Source: Ordospora colligata OC4 (taxonomy: Eukaryota > Microsporidia > Ordosporidae). Taken from it: a stretch of 64,000 nt of DNA. Position numbers and translations under genes: made by a program. The stretch is taken from assembly GCF_000803265.1 (NCBI RefSeq), contig NW_014575407.1, positions 1-64,000 of the forward strand. Direction: 5' to 3'. This document shows positions 55,341-64,000 of this stretch, one piece after another. Every line of letters begins with the position of its first letter. The stretch's first letter is position 1. The notes under the pieces are model-generated. The model saw only the letters and a program-made list of their open reading frames with translations, searched no databases and was not told the origin of the DNA.

Positions 55341-55450
55341 GTTAAGTTTACAGTGAAGTAATAGAGATAGATAGATATAGAGATGCTGTGAGTTTGTGTA
55401 CGAACTATATTGAACAAATAAATTTATATGATGTAGTGTTGATTCTTTGT

Positions 55451-55492
55451 GTATTGATTTGCATAGACTTTGTATTGATTTACATAGACTTT
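55451..55492 (+). repeat. Two tandem copies of a 21-base unit
   Basis: Positions 55451-55471 and 55472-55492 are the same 21-base unit, beginning GTATTGATTT and ending CATAGACTTT, with a single G/A difference. They lie in the gap between polo kinase and the next gene. Confidence 0.75.
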
Positions 55493-55572
55493 AGAGTGAT
55501 GTTTTTATGTTTACAGAAGTGTTAGATAGAGCTGTGTCTTGTGTTTCATAAGAGTATTAGATCTGAATAAAA

Positions 55573-56973
55573 ATGGATAGAGTAACAGTTAGGATGGAGG
55601 ATATAGAAAGTATCAAGGACGTATGTATGGCACAGAAGTCTAAGTGTGTGTATTTTAAAGGGTACCTGGAGCATGCGATACAGGCATCTAGAAGGGCATC
55701 TGAGATTCTTTTCAGGGTGATTCAGATACCCAGGGACATTCAATGGAACGATGCATTGCTTACACAGTGTGTTGAGATGTGTGAGAAACAACAAGTGGTT
55801 CTTGATGACTTTTGTGCTTTATGTGGCAATACTGTTATGAAAGAATTGGAAGAGCTTGTATCTAGGATTGATTCAGGCATAAGGTCGATTGAAGAAGAAA
55901 TGCAAATGGTCTATGAAAAGTCTGTTGAAAGCCTGAAGAAACTTAGAGAAGCCAAAGACAAGCATGTTGATGCATGGGTGTCTGGAAAGCACGATCCTTG
56001 GATAACGGAGTCTGAGTTGAGAATAGCAATCAAGAAGGTGCTCATAAGCGATAATGAAGCATGCAGTGCTATTCGCATGAAAATGGATAGATTTAATGCA
56101 CTTTTGCAAGATGTTTCAGGTGAGTTTAGATCATTGGTGACTAGGTTTGCACAGAAGCAAAAGCAGATGTACACAGATCTTGCGAGCATAACATACATTG
56201 ATTTAGACATGCATACAAGCGTAGAGAAGTTTTTTGATGCTAAATCTGATCTTATTCAAGAGGTTAAACTAGAAAACAACAACAATCTGAAGATAAACGA
56301 TAAAATAGAAGATTCATTTGAGACTCTTATAGAAGGTATGAGCAAGGAACTTTCTGTAAGGAACATTGTTGTCAGAAAAAGCATAGCTGTTGTGAATGCA
56401 TCACTGTGCAAAATCAAAAAGGGATACTCTGGAGACTGGATGCAAGCATACATGGTGGTTACTTCTACTAAGCATGTGCATTTTTTGGAGGTCTACGCAT
56501 TGATTGAAGAATTTATGCATGAGAAAGATAAAAGGAAACTGCTTTTATGCATTAACCAACTCGAAGATGCGAGTATTAGTGAATGTGAACGAGCTGTTTT
56601 TGAGATTAATGATGTGATGAGCAAGGAGCTTGCACGATGTAGGCTGAATCCAGTGATATCGCTCAAGTCATGTGAGAATGTATATGAGCTTGTGAAGGAG
56701 AAGAAGACGATTATGATAAACAGAAAACGACAGAGTGGGTTTGCAAGTTTCTTTGGCATTTGTGAGTTGAAGGTTCGTTTTTTTACGCTTTCGAGTGCGC
56801 TTGAGATGGATCATGCATTAAACACAAATGCCGAGGTTTTAGTTGAAGATGATATATACACCGCTAGTGACTTGAAAATAGAAGAAGAGTGTTTAAATGT
56901 AGATGTTCATAACGAAGTTGAGTTCAGAATATTGCTGAAAGAAGAGAATCCTTGGGTTCGAGATGTTAATTAG
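55573..56973 (+). CDS. Possible F-BAR/PH protein (Slm1-like)
   Basis: 466 residues. The first 240 are helical with the charge pattern of an F-BAR/BAR bundle (KGYLEHAIQASRRASEILFR, EKQQVVLDDFCALCGNTVMK, EEEMQMVYEKSVESLKKLRE). The following region contains VRKSIAVVNASLCKIKKGYS then GDWMQAYMVVTSTKHVHFLE, which fits the first strands of a PH domain. This order recalls Slm1/Slm2, which bind PIP2 in TORC2 signalling. It is an inference from layout only. Confidence 0.55.
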   Translation: MDRVTVRMEDIESIKDVCMAQKSKCVYFKGYLEHAIQASRRASEILFRVIQIPRDIQWNDALLTQCVEMCEKQQVVLDDFCALCGNTVMKELEELVSRIDSGIRSIEEEMQMVYEKSVESLKKLREAKDKHVDAWVSGKHDPWITESELRIAIKKVLISDNEACSAIRMKMDRFNALLQDVSGEFRSLVTRFAQKQKQMYTDLASITYIDLDMHTSVEKFFDAKSDLIQEVKLENNNNLKINDKIEDSFETLIEGMSKELSVRNIVVRKSIAVVNASLCKIKKGYSGDWMQAYMVVTSTKHVHFLEVYALIEEFMHEKDKRKLLLCINQLEDASISECERAVFEINDVMSKELARCRLNPVISLKSCENVYELVKEKKTIMINRKRQSGFASFFGICELKVRFFTLSSALEMDHALNTNAEVLVEDDIYTASDLKIEEECLNVDVHNEVEFRILLKEENPWVRDVN

Positions 56974-57286
56974 TGTAAATATGCTATTTTACATAGATGT
57001 GATAATGGTTGAGATTTATGAATGGTGTTATATGGCTTTAACATACTATCAATAGGTTATTCTCAACAATCGAATCAAGGATACACGGAATATTACATGT
57101 CAAGGCTTGATTGACAGAAACCTGATTCGAAATGAATGGTTTAAAATCGATGCCAATCATTAGTAAAGACAAATTATAGCTGTGTGTTTGTATATCAATC
57201 CAGTAGAAGTGGAATGGCCAAAATGATTGGATTCTTGCATCTATTTGCACATTAAGAAATAAATAGAACCTGAGCGACCCTATGTA
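56974..57286. other. Gap of about 310 bases
   Basis: No coding frame, tRNA or clear repeat seen. The last bases carry the CCC start signal of the next gene (gcgaccctatgtaATG). AT-rich overall. Confidence 0.5.
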
Positions 57287-58876
57287 ATGGACAAGATCCT
57301 GTTGTCTGACGACAATCTCAGAAAACCGTCTAAGCCAGCATACTACGGAACAGCTGGATACCGGTCGAAAGATTCTGACCAGAACAACATAATGTGCAGG
57401 GCATCGCTTATAGCATATCTGCGATCGACCACGCTTGCAGGAAAAGTGATTGGAGTGATGATAACAGCAAGTCATAATCCTGTGGAACACAATGGAATCA
57501 AGATAATTGATCACACAGGAAACATGCTTGATGAGAAGTGGGAGCAGCATAGCGATGTGTTGGTGAATTGTGAAGACAAGGATCTTCCAAGGGTGATGAG
57601 AAAGATTTTGATGAGTTTCAGCAATCAGACGGAGTTAGGGGAAGGTGTAAGAGGGCATGTGGTGCTTGGAAGAGACACTCGAGAAAGTGGAGTAAGCATC
57701 TGTAAGAATATTGCATCGGTTTTAGGCAAGCTGAATTGTACGGTTGATGACTATGGTGTTGTTACTACACCTGAACTTCACTTTTTGGTAAGAAGAAGTA
57801 ATTTGGAGGACAAAATTGTTGAGAAAGAGGAATACACAGCGAGCCTGGTGAACAACTTCAGGAAACTTGTATCTAATACGGGGCTTAACTTCAAGATGGC
57901 GGTGGATACTGCAAATGGTGTTGCAGGAATAGAGCTTGATGAGCTAAAGAAGAGTCTTGGAGGAGATTTGAGATGCAGAGTGCTTAATGATGCGAATGGG
58001 ATACTAAATCTTGATTGCGGAGCAGATTTTGTGAAGACAAAGAATAGGGCGCCGAAGCTTGAAGTGCTGGAGTCTGCAGGATTCAGTGTATCTACGGATG
58101 AGATCTGTGCTTCGTTTGATGGAGATGCAGACAGGTTAATGTTTTTTACAGGACCGACAAGAACAAGGATATTTGATGGAGATTTCCAAGCGGTGTTTCT
58201 GGCGTTTTTTATCAAGCAGCATCTTGATGCGATTGATTCGAAAATGAGTATGGGTGTGGTGCTATCTCACTACTCGAATGATGCAGCGATTGGCTTATTG
58301 CGCTCCAATTCATTCGATGTGGTGCTGGCACAGACAGGAGTAAAGAATTTTGTTAATGCAGCAAGAGCATTTGATGTAGGGGTGTACTTTGAACCTAATG
58401 GGCATGGAAGCGTGTATTTTTCACAGGCGTTTTTTGATGAGATTGCAGAAGGAACCAGCAAGCACCATGAGATTTTAAAAGCGGTATCTGGTTTGTTTGA
58501 TCCATGTGTTGGAGATGCAGTTGCAAACTTCTTGGTTTTCAAGGGAATAATGGCATCTGCGAATGACTTGAGTAAGTTTAAAGAGAATCCGAGCAGACTG
58601 CACACAGTTGTAATCAAGGATAAGAACAGTATCAAAGTTAATTTGAACAATCGAGTTCTTGAGCCTAAAGGATTGCAGGAAATGATTGATGCAGAGATGG
58701 CGAATTTCAAGGGCAGATCGTTTGTAAGGCCCTCAGGCACCGAGAATGTGGTAAGGATATATGCAGAGTGCTCAGACAGTGATAACACGGATCTTTTATG
58801 CTTGAATGTGGCAACGCATGTCTACACGATGTGTGAAGGAGTGGGAAACCTTCCTGAGATTGATTACACAAAATGA
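57287..58876 (+). CDS. PCM1: Phosphoacetylglucosamine mutase
   Basis: 529 residues, near the usual 540-560. It converts N-acetylglucosamine 6-phosphate to the 1-phosphate on the way to UDP-GlcNAc, the precursor of chitin in the spore wall. Active-site serine is Ser62 in TASHNP. Metal loop is DGDADR at about 278-283. Phosphate-binding loop is RPSGTEN at about 481. PAYYGTAGYR and GHGSVYFS are also diagnostic of the AGM1 branch and not of phosphoglucomutase. Confidence 0.94.
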   Translation: MDKILLSDDNLRKPSKPAYYGTAGYRSKDSDQNNIMCRASLIAYLRSTTLAGKVIGVMITASHNPVEHNGIKIIDHTGNMLDEKWEQHSDVLVNCEDKDLPRVMRKILMSFSNQTELGEGVRGHVVLGRDTRESGVSICKNIASVLGKLNCTVDDYGVVTTPELHFLVRRSNLEDKIVEKEEYTASLVNNFRKLVSNTGLNFKMAVDTANGVAGIELDELKKSLGGDLRCRVLNDANGILNLDCGADFVKTKNRAPKLEVLESAGFSVSTDEICASFDGDADRLMFFTGPTRTRIFDGDFQAVFLAFFIKQHLDAIDSKMSMGVVLSHYSNDAAIGLLRSNSFDVVLAQTGVKNFVNAARAFDVGVYFEPNGHGSVYFSQAFFDEIAEGTSKHHEILKAVSGLFDPCVGDAVANFLVFKGIMASANDLSKFKENPSRLHTVVIKDKNSIKVNLNNRVLEPKGLQEMIDAEMANFKGRSFVRPSGTENVVRIYAECSDSDNTDLLCLNVATHVYTMCEGVGNLPEIDYTK

Positions 58877-59025
58877 CTGCATGAAGCAAGGATTGGTGGA
58901 ACTATCTATAGCGAATAAAGCGAAGTGTTTGTTTTAGATGATTGTTGTAGACATGAATCCAGATTTTTTAATGGATATTGCAACGGTATTTACAATTACT
59001 TGTTCACAGCCCTTCTAAGCTCGAT

Positions 59026-60267
59026 ATGCATAAGAGTCCACAGACATGGCCCTATCCAATTGATGTTGTAGAGTACTTTAGAGTGCTTCCGAAGGATTTG
59101 AAGACACGCTTGTACAAAGCGCCTATATTTGCGGTTTCTTTTCTGAAGATTTTTGACGAGGACACCAGAAGATTTGTGATGGATCTTGTTCTGAAGTCTC
59201 CTTCGATTGGGATGTTGAGGGAAGTTGATGGAGTGAAAAATATATTGAAGACACTGTTGAAGGTGCATGTGATTGAGAAGAGGGGAAGCAATATATACCT
59301 GGATGAGGATTTTAGAAGATCTCTGATGGATGGATTCTGCATGCTTGTTATGGAGAAATATTACAGGAAGGCACATGAAACAATTACTGTTAATGAAGAA
59401 AAGAGCAATCAGATGTTTGAATCGATTTTAAAGTTTATTGTGAATAAGGATTTTAAGAGTCATGCATTTGGAATCAATGAGATTGTTGTTTTTGGAGGAC
59501 TGCTTGATAAACAAAAGAACATTACGAACAGAGGATTTGAGTTTCTACTGAAGACAAAGAAGGAGCAGATGTGGTGTCTTGTGTTGCTTTCGTTGAAGTA
59601 TTTTGCGAGCTCTGTTGAGGAGGAAGTTGCTGCAGTTGAGGCATTTTTTGAGTTGAGCACAAAAAGTATTGGAGTGCTGTATGATCAGATATCAGTGGTG
59701 AATATCAGACTATTGAAGTATTTTGAAGCGCTTGGAATATTGAAGATGTATGGAGAGAAGTTAGCTATTGGAAAGAATCTTGTGCGGATGTTTGAAGCTT
59801 CTGAGCGTAGTAAGAGAGAGTTTGTGATAGTTGAAACAAACAACAGAATTTATGCATACACTAACTCTGAGTACGAAAAATCGGTTATTCATTTGTTCTG
59901 TGATGTTGTAGCAAGGCTTCCGAACCTAATCAAGGGGATGATAACTGAAGAAAGCACGAATGCAGCATTTGACAAGGGAATCACAGCAAGACAAATAATA
60001 CACTTCTTAGAATCCAGCATCAAGATCGGAGAGCTGCCAGAGACTGTTTGTAGTCAGATAGAGATATGGGAATCGAAGAGAAACAAGATATTTATGGTTC
60101 CTGGATATTTGTATTCTAATTTCCTGAACTTTTCTGACTACCAGAAGGTTCTGAAGTTCTGTGTGGATGGAGGGCATCTTGTTGAATCTGACTCAGACAA
60201 GCGGATTATTGTAGTAAAGCTTGATGGGCATAGCTTTGTAAAAGAGTTCATGAAGACGATTCTTTGA
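59026..60267 (+). CDS. TFB2: TFB2/p52, TFIIH subunit
   Basis: 413 residues from MHKSPQTWPYPIDVVEYF. The frame extends upstream only with non-ATG codons, and CCC lies before this ATG (cagcccttctaagctcgatATG). Tfb2 blocks: LPKDLKTRLYKAPIFAVSFL at the start, TARQIIHFLESSIKIGELPE, VCSQIEIWESKRNKIFMVPG, and KLDGHSFVKEFMKTIL at the end. It anchors the XPB helicase in TFIIH for promoter opening and excision repair, the same pathway as RAD4 at 32,367. About 100 residues shorter than yeast Tfb2 (513). Confidence 0.88.
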   Translation: MHKSPQTWPYPIDVVEYFRVLPKDLKTRLYKAPIFAVSFLKIFDEDTRRFVMDLVLKSPSIGMLREVDGVKNILKTLLKVHVIEKRGSNIYLDEDFRRSLMDGFCMLVMEKYYRKAHETITVNEEKSNQMFESILKFIVNKDFKSHAFGINEIVVFGGLLDKQKNITNRGFEFLLKTKKEQMWCLVLLSLKYFASSVEEEVAAVEAFFELSTKSIGVLYDQISVVNIRLLKYFEALGILKMYGEKLAIGKNLVRMFEASERSKREFVIVETNNRIYAYTNSEYEKSVIHLFCDVVARLPNLIKGMITEESTNAAFDKGITARQIIHFLESSIKIGELPETVCSQIEIWESKRNKIFMVPGYLYSNFLNFSDYQKVLKFCVDGGHLVESDSDKRIIVVKLDGHSFVKEFMKTIL

Positions 60268-60350
60268 ATGCGTGCATTATGGATGTACACAGACTTATGA
60301 ATGACGCATAAATTGTAGAGCATATTCTTATTTAAATAGATTGTTTATTA

Positions 60351-60827
60351 TTACTTGCTTGTATCTGCCTCAATGAATTCTTTTACATCAAACGAGACCT
60401 TGCAGCCAGCGCCAGCCATGATGATTGCTTCATTGTGTGTAATTTTGTCACTGGTATAAAATACACCTGTTTCACCTAAGGCAGCTCTGTATTTTTTCTC
60501 CAGGCAAGCACTGTCGATTACCAAAGATTTTGATTTGTATGAAGCATTGCTTGTGACTACTGTGAATACGTCATTTGCCCTTGATATACAGGTGATTGAA
60601 TCATTCACAACATCTATTCCCATATTTCTTGCTTGTTTTTCAAGCAGATTAGTAAACTCATCTGGAGCACCGACTCCATCAACACCAGCAACCTTATCAA
60701 ACCCAATGAAGGATTGAGCTTGTTGTATACTATCTTTGATTATCATTGGAGACAAATTCGCAGTGTGGATGTATATTCCACACATGTATGAAGCTGGACC
60801 TTGCCCTACAATAACCACATTTTTCAT
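60351..60827 (-). CDS. Truncated thioredoxin-reductase-like FAD protein
   Basis: 158 residues. The N-terminus VVIVGQGPASYMCGIY is the FAD-binding GxGxxA Rossmann motif, and the next segments (QAQSFIGFDKVAGVDGVGAP, FTNLLEKQARNMGIDVVNDS, ITC) follow thioredoxin reductase in order. A later AIIMAGAGCK sits where the second nucleotide fold starts or the FAD end lies. The full enzyme has 310-330 residues with a CxxC pair in the NADP domain. Both the NADP domain and CxxC are missing. CCC precedes the start, so it is expressed as a short protein or is a recent truncation. Confidence 0.7.
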   Translation of the reverse strand: MKNVVIVGQGPASYMCGIYIHTANLSPMIIKDSIQQAQSFIGFDKVAGVDGVGAPDEFTNLLEKQARNMGIDVVNDSITCISRANDVFTVVTSNASYKSKSLVIDSACLEKKYRAALGETGVFYTSDKITHNEAIIMAGAGCKVSFDVKEFIEADTSK

Positions 60828-60997
60828 TTGAGGGCAAAATCCAATTATGATTTGAGATGTAAATGAAGGCCTATGCTTGGGATTGTATATTTTGTGATGA
60901 TTGAATTTATGAGCATGATATAGTACCTAGATATATTACAAGCCTAATAAGGAAATCATAGATAGCATAGGTTTGCAATAAGAGTGCACCTCCCTGT

Positions 60998-61426
60998 ATG
61001 TTTGGCATTGGAGATGATATAAGGTTGTCCAACATACTTTTTGCCAGCGAGAATGACAATGAGTATGCAGAAAAGAGTTTTGGAAGTGATTGCGAAAAGA
61101 GCAGTGTGTGGAAAAAGAATGTCAGACAGTACAAGATTCTTTCTATAGACCAGATAGTTGCGCTTGAGGAGTTTTTCATAGCCAGGCAACTGCCTATTAC
61201 GAAGACAAACATCAAACATGCATCCAAGACATTAAAGATTCCGTATCAAAGATCTGTGGATTATATGTATAAGAAGTATTCCAAATCACAAGAAAATGTG
61301 AATGATTTCTACCAGCAATGCATTAGTGAGTTTGATGGGATATCTCGAAGTATTGAAAAATGCTGGGATTTATATCTTGAAGGATGCAAGGCATATGATG
61401 GATTTTCTAGGAATCGATGTAATTAA
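60998..61426 (+). CDS. Homeodomain-like protein
   Basis: 142 residues, CCC upstream (acctccctgtATG). Residues about 40-95 fit a homeodomain: a basic arm (WKKNVRQYKILS), helix 1 (IDQIVALEEFFIARQLP), helix 2 (TNIKHASKTLKIP) and helix 3 (RSVDYMYKKYSKSQ). The usual WFxNxR of helix 3 reads YMYKKY, so DNA contact may differ. Encephalitozoon encodes a set of divergent homeodomain proteins, which makes this plausible. Confidence 0.55.
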   Translation: MFGIGDDIRLSNILFASENDNEYAEKSFGSDCEKSSVWKKNVRQYKILSIDQIVALEEFFIARQLPITKTNIKHASKTLKIPYQRSVDYMYKKYSKSQENVNDFYQQCISEFDGISRSIEKCWDLYLEGCKAYDGFSRNRCN

Positions 61427-61562
61427 ATGTATAGTGAGTTTGGTTATTTCCTGTGTTTTGAAAATGTGTGTTTTTATGACTTGGTCTTGTTAATGTGCTG
61501 ATAGAGTTGGCTAAGGCAATTTTTTATCAGCGAATTATTGCTGCATTTTTGTCCCTGGAACA

Positions 61563-62852
61563 ATGAGAGATGCTTCTGAGGTAATGAAGAAACAAGCCAC
61601 GCTTAACATAGGAACGATTGGACATGTTGCACATGGAAAGTCTACGATTGTGAAGGCAATAAGCAGTGTAAGCACGATTAAATTCAAGACTGAACTTGAA
61701 AGAAACATTACGATAAAGTTGGGATATGCAAATGCAAAGATATACAAATGTGATTCCAAATGTATAAGACCGAACTGCTACCAGTCGTTTAGTAGTTCTA
61801 CACCTGATGAGTTGCCGTGTAATAACTGTGGGGGAATTCTTAGGCTTGTAAGGCATGTGTCTTTTGTGGATTGCCCAGGACATGATGTGCTGATGGCAAC
61901 TATGTTGAATGGGACTGCAATAATGGATGCAGTGTTGCTTGTGATTGCAGCGAATGAGCCATGTCCTCAGCCACAGACGATTGAGCATTTATTTGCGGTG
62001 GAGATAATGAACTTGAAGAAGATGCTTGTTGTGCAGAATAAGATAGACCTTGTTTCACGGGAGCAGGCACTAGAGCAGCACGAGCAGATACAGAAGTTTC
62101 TGAAAACATCGAATGTGTTTGGGCCTGTGGTTCCAACGGCAGCCCAAGTAGGTGTGAATATTCCTGCAATTCTTGATTTTATTGTGAACTACATTCCTGA
62201 GCCTATCAGAAACGACAAAGCGCATCCCAAGATGGTTGTGATTAGGAGCTTTGATGTGAACAGGCCAGGCACATGTGTCAGAGATTTATGCGGAGGAGTT
62301 ATTGGAGGTAGTCTGGTTACTGGTTTACTGAAGACAGGAGACGAGATTGAGATAAGACCTGGATCAATAACTAAGAATGGAAGTAAATTTGTATGCAGGC
62401 CGTTTGTCTCTAAGGTGGTTTCATTGAAGGCAGAGAGCACGTCTCTTGAAGAAGCATGTCCTGGAGGACTTATAGGAGTCGGGACTACTATGGATCCGTT
62501 TTTCTGTAAGGCTGATAAGTTAGTTGGACAGGTGATGGGACTGCTAGGACATTTGCCATCGATATTCTGCCAAATTGATGTTAATTATAAGTTGTTTCAG
62601 AAGACAAGTATTCAAAGCAGTACAAAACTAAAAAATGATGAGCAGGTGCTGGTGAACATAGGAAGCACGACTACAGGAGGAGTAATCCGAGCAATGAGTG
62701 AAGAGATGCTTTCGCTTGATCTTGTAAAACCTGCATGTTGTGAGATCGGAGAAAGAATAGCGATTTCTAGGAAAGTTCAAGGGCATTGGCGTTTGATCGG
62801 GCATGGAGAAGTAAAGAGTGGAAAGACAGTGGAGCCTGTTTATGACAATTAA
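61563..62852 (+). CDS. GCD11: Translation initiation factor eIF2 gamma
   Basis: 429 residues. G1 GHVAHGKST (20-28), zinc-knuckle cysteines (CDSKCIRPNCYQ and PCNNCGG), DCPGHD and NKIDLV. The end of domain II and domain III follow (IGSTTTGGVIR, IAISRKVQGHWRLIGHG). eIF2 gamma carries initiator Met-tRNA to the 40S subunit and is the GTPase core of the eIF2 complex. The N-terminal extension of yeast Gcd11 (about 90 residues) is absent. The start follows gtccctggaacaATG. Confidence 0.97.
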   Translation: MRDASEVMKKQATLNIGTIGHVAHGKSTIVKAISSVSTIKFKTELERNITIKLGYANAKIYKCDSKCIRPNCYQSFSSSTPDELPCNNCGGILRLVRHVSFVDCPGHDVLMATMLNGTAIMDAVLLVIAANEPCPQPQTIEHLFAVEIMNLKKMLVVQNKIDLVSREQALEQHEQIQKFLKTSNVFGPVVPTAAQVGVNIPAILDFIVNYIPEPIRNDKAHPKMVVIRSFDVNRPGTCVRDLCGGVIGGSLVTGLLKTGDEIEIRPGSITKNGSKFVCRPFVSKVVSLKAESTSLEEACPGGLIGVGTTMDPFFCKADKLVGQVMGLLGHLPSIFCQIDVNYKLFQKTSIQSSTKLKNDEQVLVNIGSTTTGGVIRAMSEEMLSLDLVKPACCEIGERIAISRKVQGHWRLIGHGEVKSGKTVEPVYDN

Positions 62853-62988
62853 TGAGAAACTTTGTGTATGTGCCTGGAGAATATTTCTGGATAAAATTAA
62901 ATGGTATTTAATGGCATGTAGTATTGTGTTGTTTGAACAATAAGAGTTGCATTAAGTAATTTTGTAAGGATATTGATGCTGATTATCT

Positions 62989-63792
62989 TTATCTTTGGAT
63001 TGATATTCTGTCTTTTGCTCGATCAAATATGATGATCCCTTTACTAAGCAAACCATAAACTATCCTGAGCAGACCCTGTCTATCGATTTTCAAAGCATGC
63101 TCAAGATCGCATAACTGGACGTGCTCCTGTGAAATAAGCTTTGTAAAGATATGTTTATTCAGTGAGTCTTTTGCGGATCTAATTGTGTTTTCAGCAATCA
63201 TCCTTTCAATACATGATGTGTATGTTTTTGACTCTTTTATGTATCTAAGTGCTCCTGCAATGCTTTCATCACAATTATTTTCTAGTCTCATAAATCCAAG
63301 TGTCTTTTCAATTAGATCTCCATGTTGCTTTTCATATTCAGAATCGTTGAATAACTTTCGAAGCTCACACAGCCTATGTTTCAAGTCTTCAATGTTGTAG
63401 TGACTGAGCTCTTCGACTTCATCGTATTTCTGCTTTATGTTTGCGAGTTCAACTTCTAGTACATCACATTCTCTTTCACATTCTGCAACTAAAGCCAGCT
63501 CTTCCTGCTTGCTGCGTAGACTGTCCATTTCTGCCGAAAATTGCAGTCCGTATCTCCCGTATTCAATGTTTAGGTTGTTAAGAACGTCTATCAATGCCAG
63601 GTGATCATCAAGCATTCGTTGCTCAATGATTGGAAATTCAAACTCTCTGAGAACCTCGTTCAAGTTGTCCAATGTATTGATTGGTAATATCCTGGGTACT
63701 TCTGATGCTCTGCATACCTCAAGGCAAGGAAATACGCTCTGTTCTGCATGATGTACCTTAGCTTCTTTAAGTGTGTTTTTCAGCTTATCCAT
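62989..63792 (-). CDS. Coiled-coil protein with C-terminal winged-helix-like end
   Basis: 267 residues, CCCC upstream (aacccctgcaATG). Residues about 50-160 are helical with a heptad section (EMDSLRSKQEELALVAECER, ELANIKQKYDEVEEL). The last 50 residues (HVQLCDLEHALKIDRQGLLR, then IVYGLLSKGIIIF) have a winged-helix pattern. A kinetochore or complex-tethering role would fit, but no family is recognised. Confidence 0.65.
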   Translation of the reverse strand: MDKLKNTLKEAKVHHAEQSVFPCLEVCRASEVPRILPINTLDNLNEVLREFEFPIIEQRMLDDHLALIDVLNNLNIEYGRYGLQFSAEMDSLRSKQEELALVAECERECDVLEVELANIKQKYDEVEELSHYNIEDLKHRLCELRKLFNDSEYEKQHGDLIEKTLGFMRLENNCDESIAGALRYIKESKTYTSCIERMIAENTIRSAKDSLNKHIFTKLISQEHVQLCDLEHALKIDRQGLLRIVYGLLSKGIIIFDRAKDRISIQR

Positions 63793-63886
63793 TGCAGGGG
63801 TTTATGCTCTGTACAAATCGAGCTTTCTCGGATGTTCTGTAACTGTGCTCTTGCAGCAAGCCTTAAGCAAAAAATCAGATCATCCT

Positions 63887-64000
63887 ATGCCTTTAGAAAC
63901 TGATGAGGTTGACTGGGTGCTGGATGACGAAGTGTTCAAAAGATACCGTGAGCGAAGAATGCAGGAGCTTTCTGCAAAGGTGGTTACGATATGTTCAGAA
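63887..64000 (+). CDS. Phosducin-like/TXNDC9-like protein, N-terminus only
   Basis: 38 codons from the ATG at 63887 to the window end, still open. MPLETDEVDWVLDDEVFKRY followed by RERRMQELS is the helical entry found in phosducin-like proteins and TXNDC9, before a thioredoxin fold (FxxYRExRLxEL). Such proteins help the CCT chaperonin fold actin and tubulin. The assignment rests on this short piece only. Confidence 0.5.
   Translation, partial: MPLETDEVDWVLDDEVFKRYRERRMQELSAKVVTICSE

Noticed and set aside
1..64000. CRISPR arrays, insertion sequences, rRNA genes, septin or transposase genes
   Set aside because: No regular repeat-spacer pattern, no transposase or GTPase septin motif and no rRNA-like sequence were seen.

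Overview
This window looks like about 64 kb of a microsporidian chromosome, most likely from the Encephalitozoon/Ordospora lineage. The grounds are very short intergenic gaps on both strands, intron-free genes, minimal versions of eukaryotic proteins (a 163-residue MPP10, a 99-residue Bet1-like SNARE), a mitosome-type ISU1 scaffold and many genes without relatives I recognise. From memory and unchecked, the order aldolase - ribosomal L8 - CHD helicase - actin - eIF2 gamma recalls chromosome I of Encephalitozoon cuniculi. The AT-rich base composition fits Ordospora better. Both are inferences.

Positions 1 to about 10,000 look like a subtelomere. At the left edge is a broken GNAT acetyltransferase relic on the minus strand. 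It is followed, all on the plus strand, by a long degenerate coiled-coil gene (401-3421), a broken single-pass membrane gene (3459-3939), one intact 756-residue seven-helix membrane protein (4177-6447) and a leucine-rich-repeat gene shattered by stops and frameshifts (6698-9964). No telomere repeat is visible. From 10,051 onward nearly every gene is intact, so the breaks on the left are unlikely to be sequencing error.

The core (10-64 kb) is mostly housekeeping. Ribosome synthesis and translation: L8, MPP10, BRX1, EMG1, zuotin, JJJ1-like, RPC40, eIF2 gamma, tRNA-Gly(UCC), Elongator ELP2. Transcription and RNA: CHD1-like remodeller, MED6, TFB2, CAF40/CNOT9, CPSF30/YTH1, SmD1, a PABPN1-like RRM protein, a CID protein, a forkhead factor, a homeodomain-like protein and a possible SWC4/DMAP1. 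Cytoskeleton, cell cycle and traffic: actin, dynein LC8, polo kinase, a CM1-motif spindle-plaque candidate, GRASP, a Bet1-like SNARE, BAR proteins, an ARF-like pseudo-GTPase. Metabolism and repair: aldolase, phosphoacetylglucosamine mutase (chitin precursor route), choline-transporter-like protein, ISU1, a truncated thioredoxin-reductase-like protein, RAD4/XPC. Four secreted or surface candidates are scattered through the core.

A run of three or more C residues within about 3-20 bases upstream of the ATG precedes most of the genes. It matches the start-proximal CCC-type signal described for Encephalitozoon, and I used it to choose starts where the longest frame begins with a non-ATG codon or overlaps a neighbour. 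I found no CRISPR array, transposon or rRNA.
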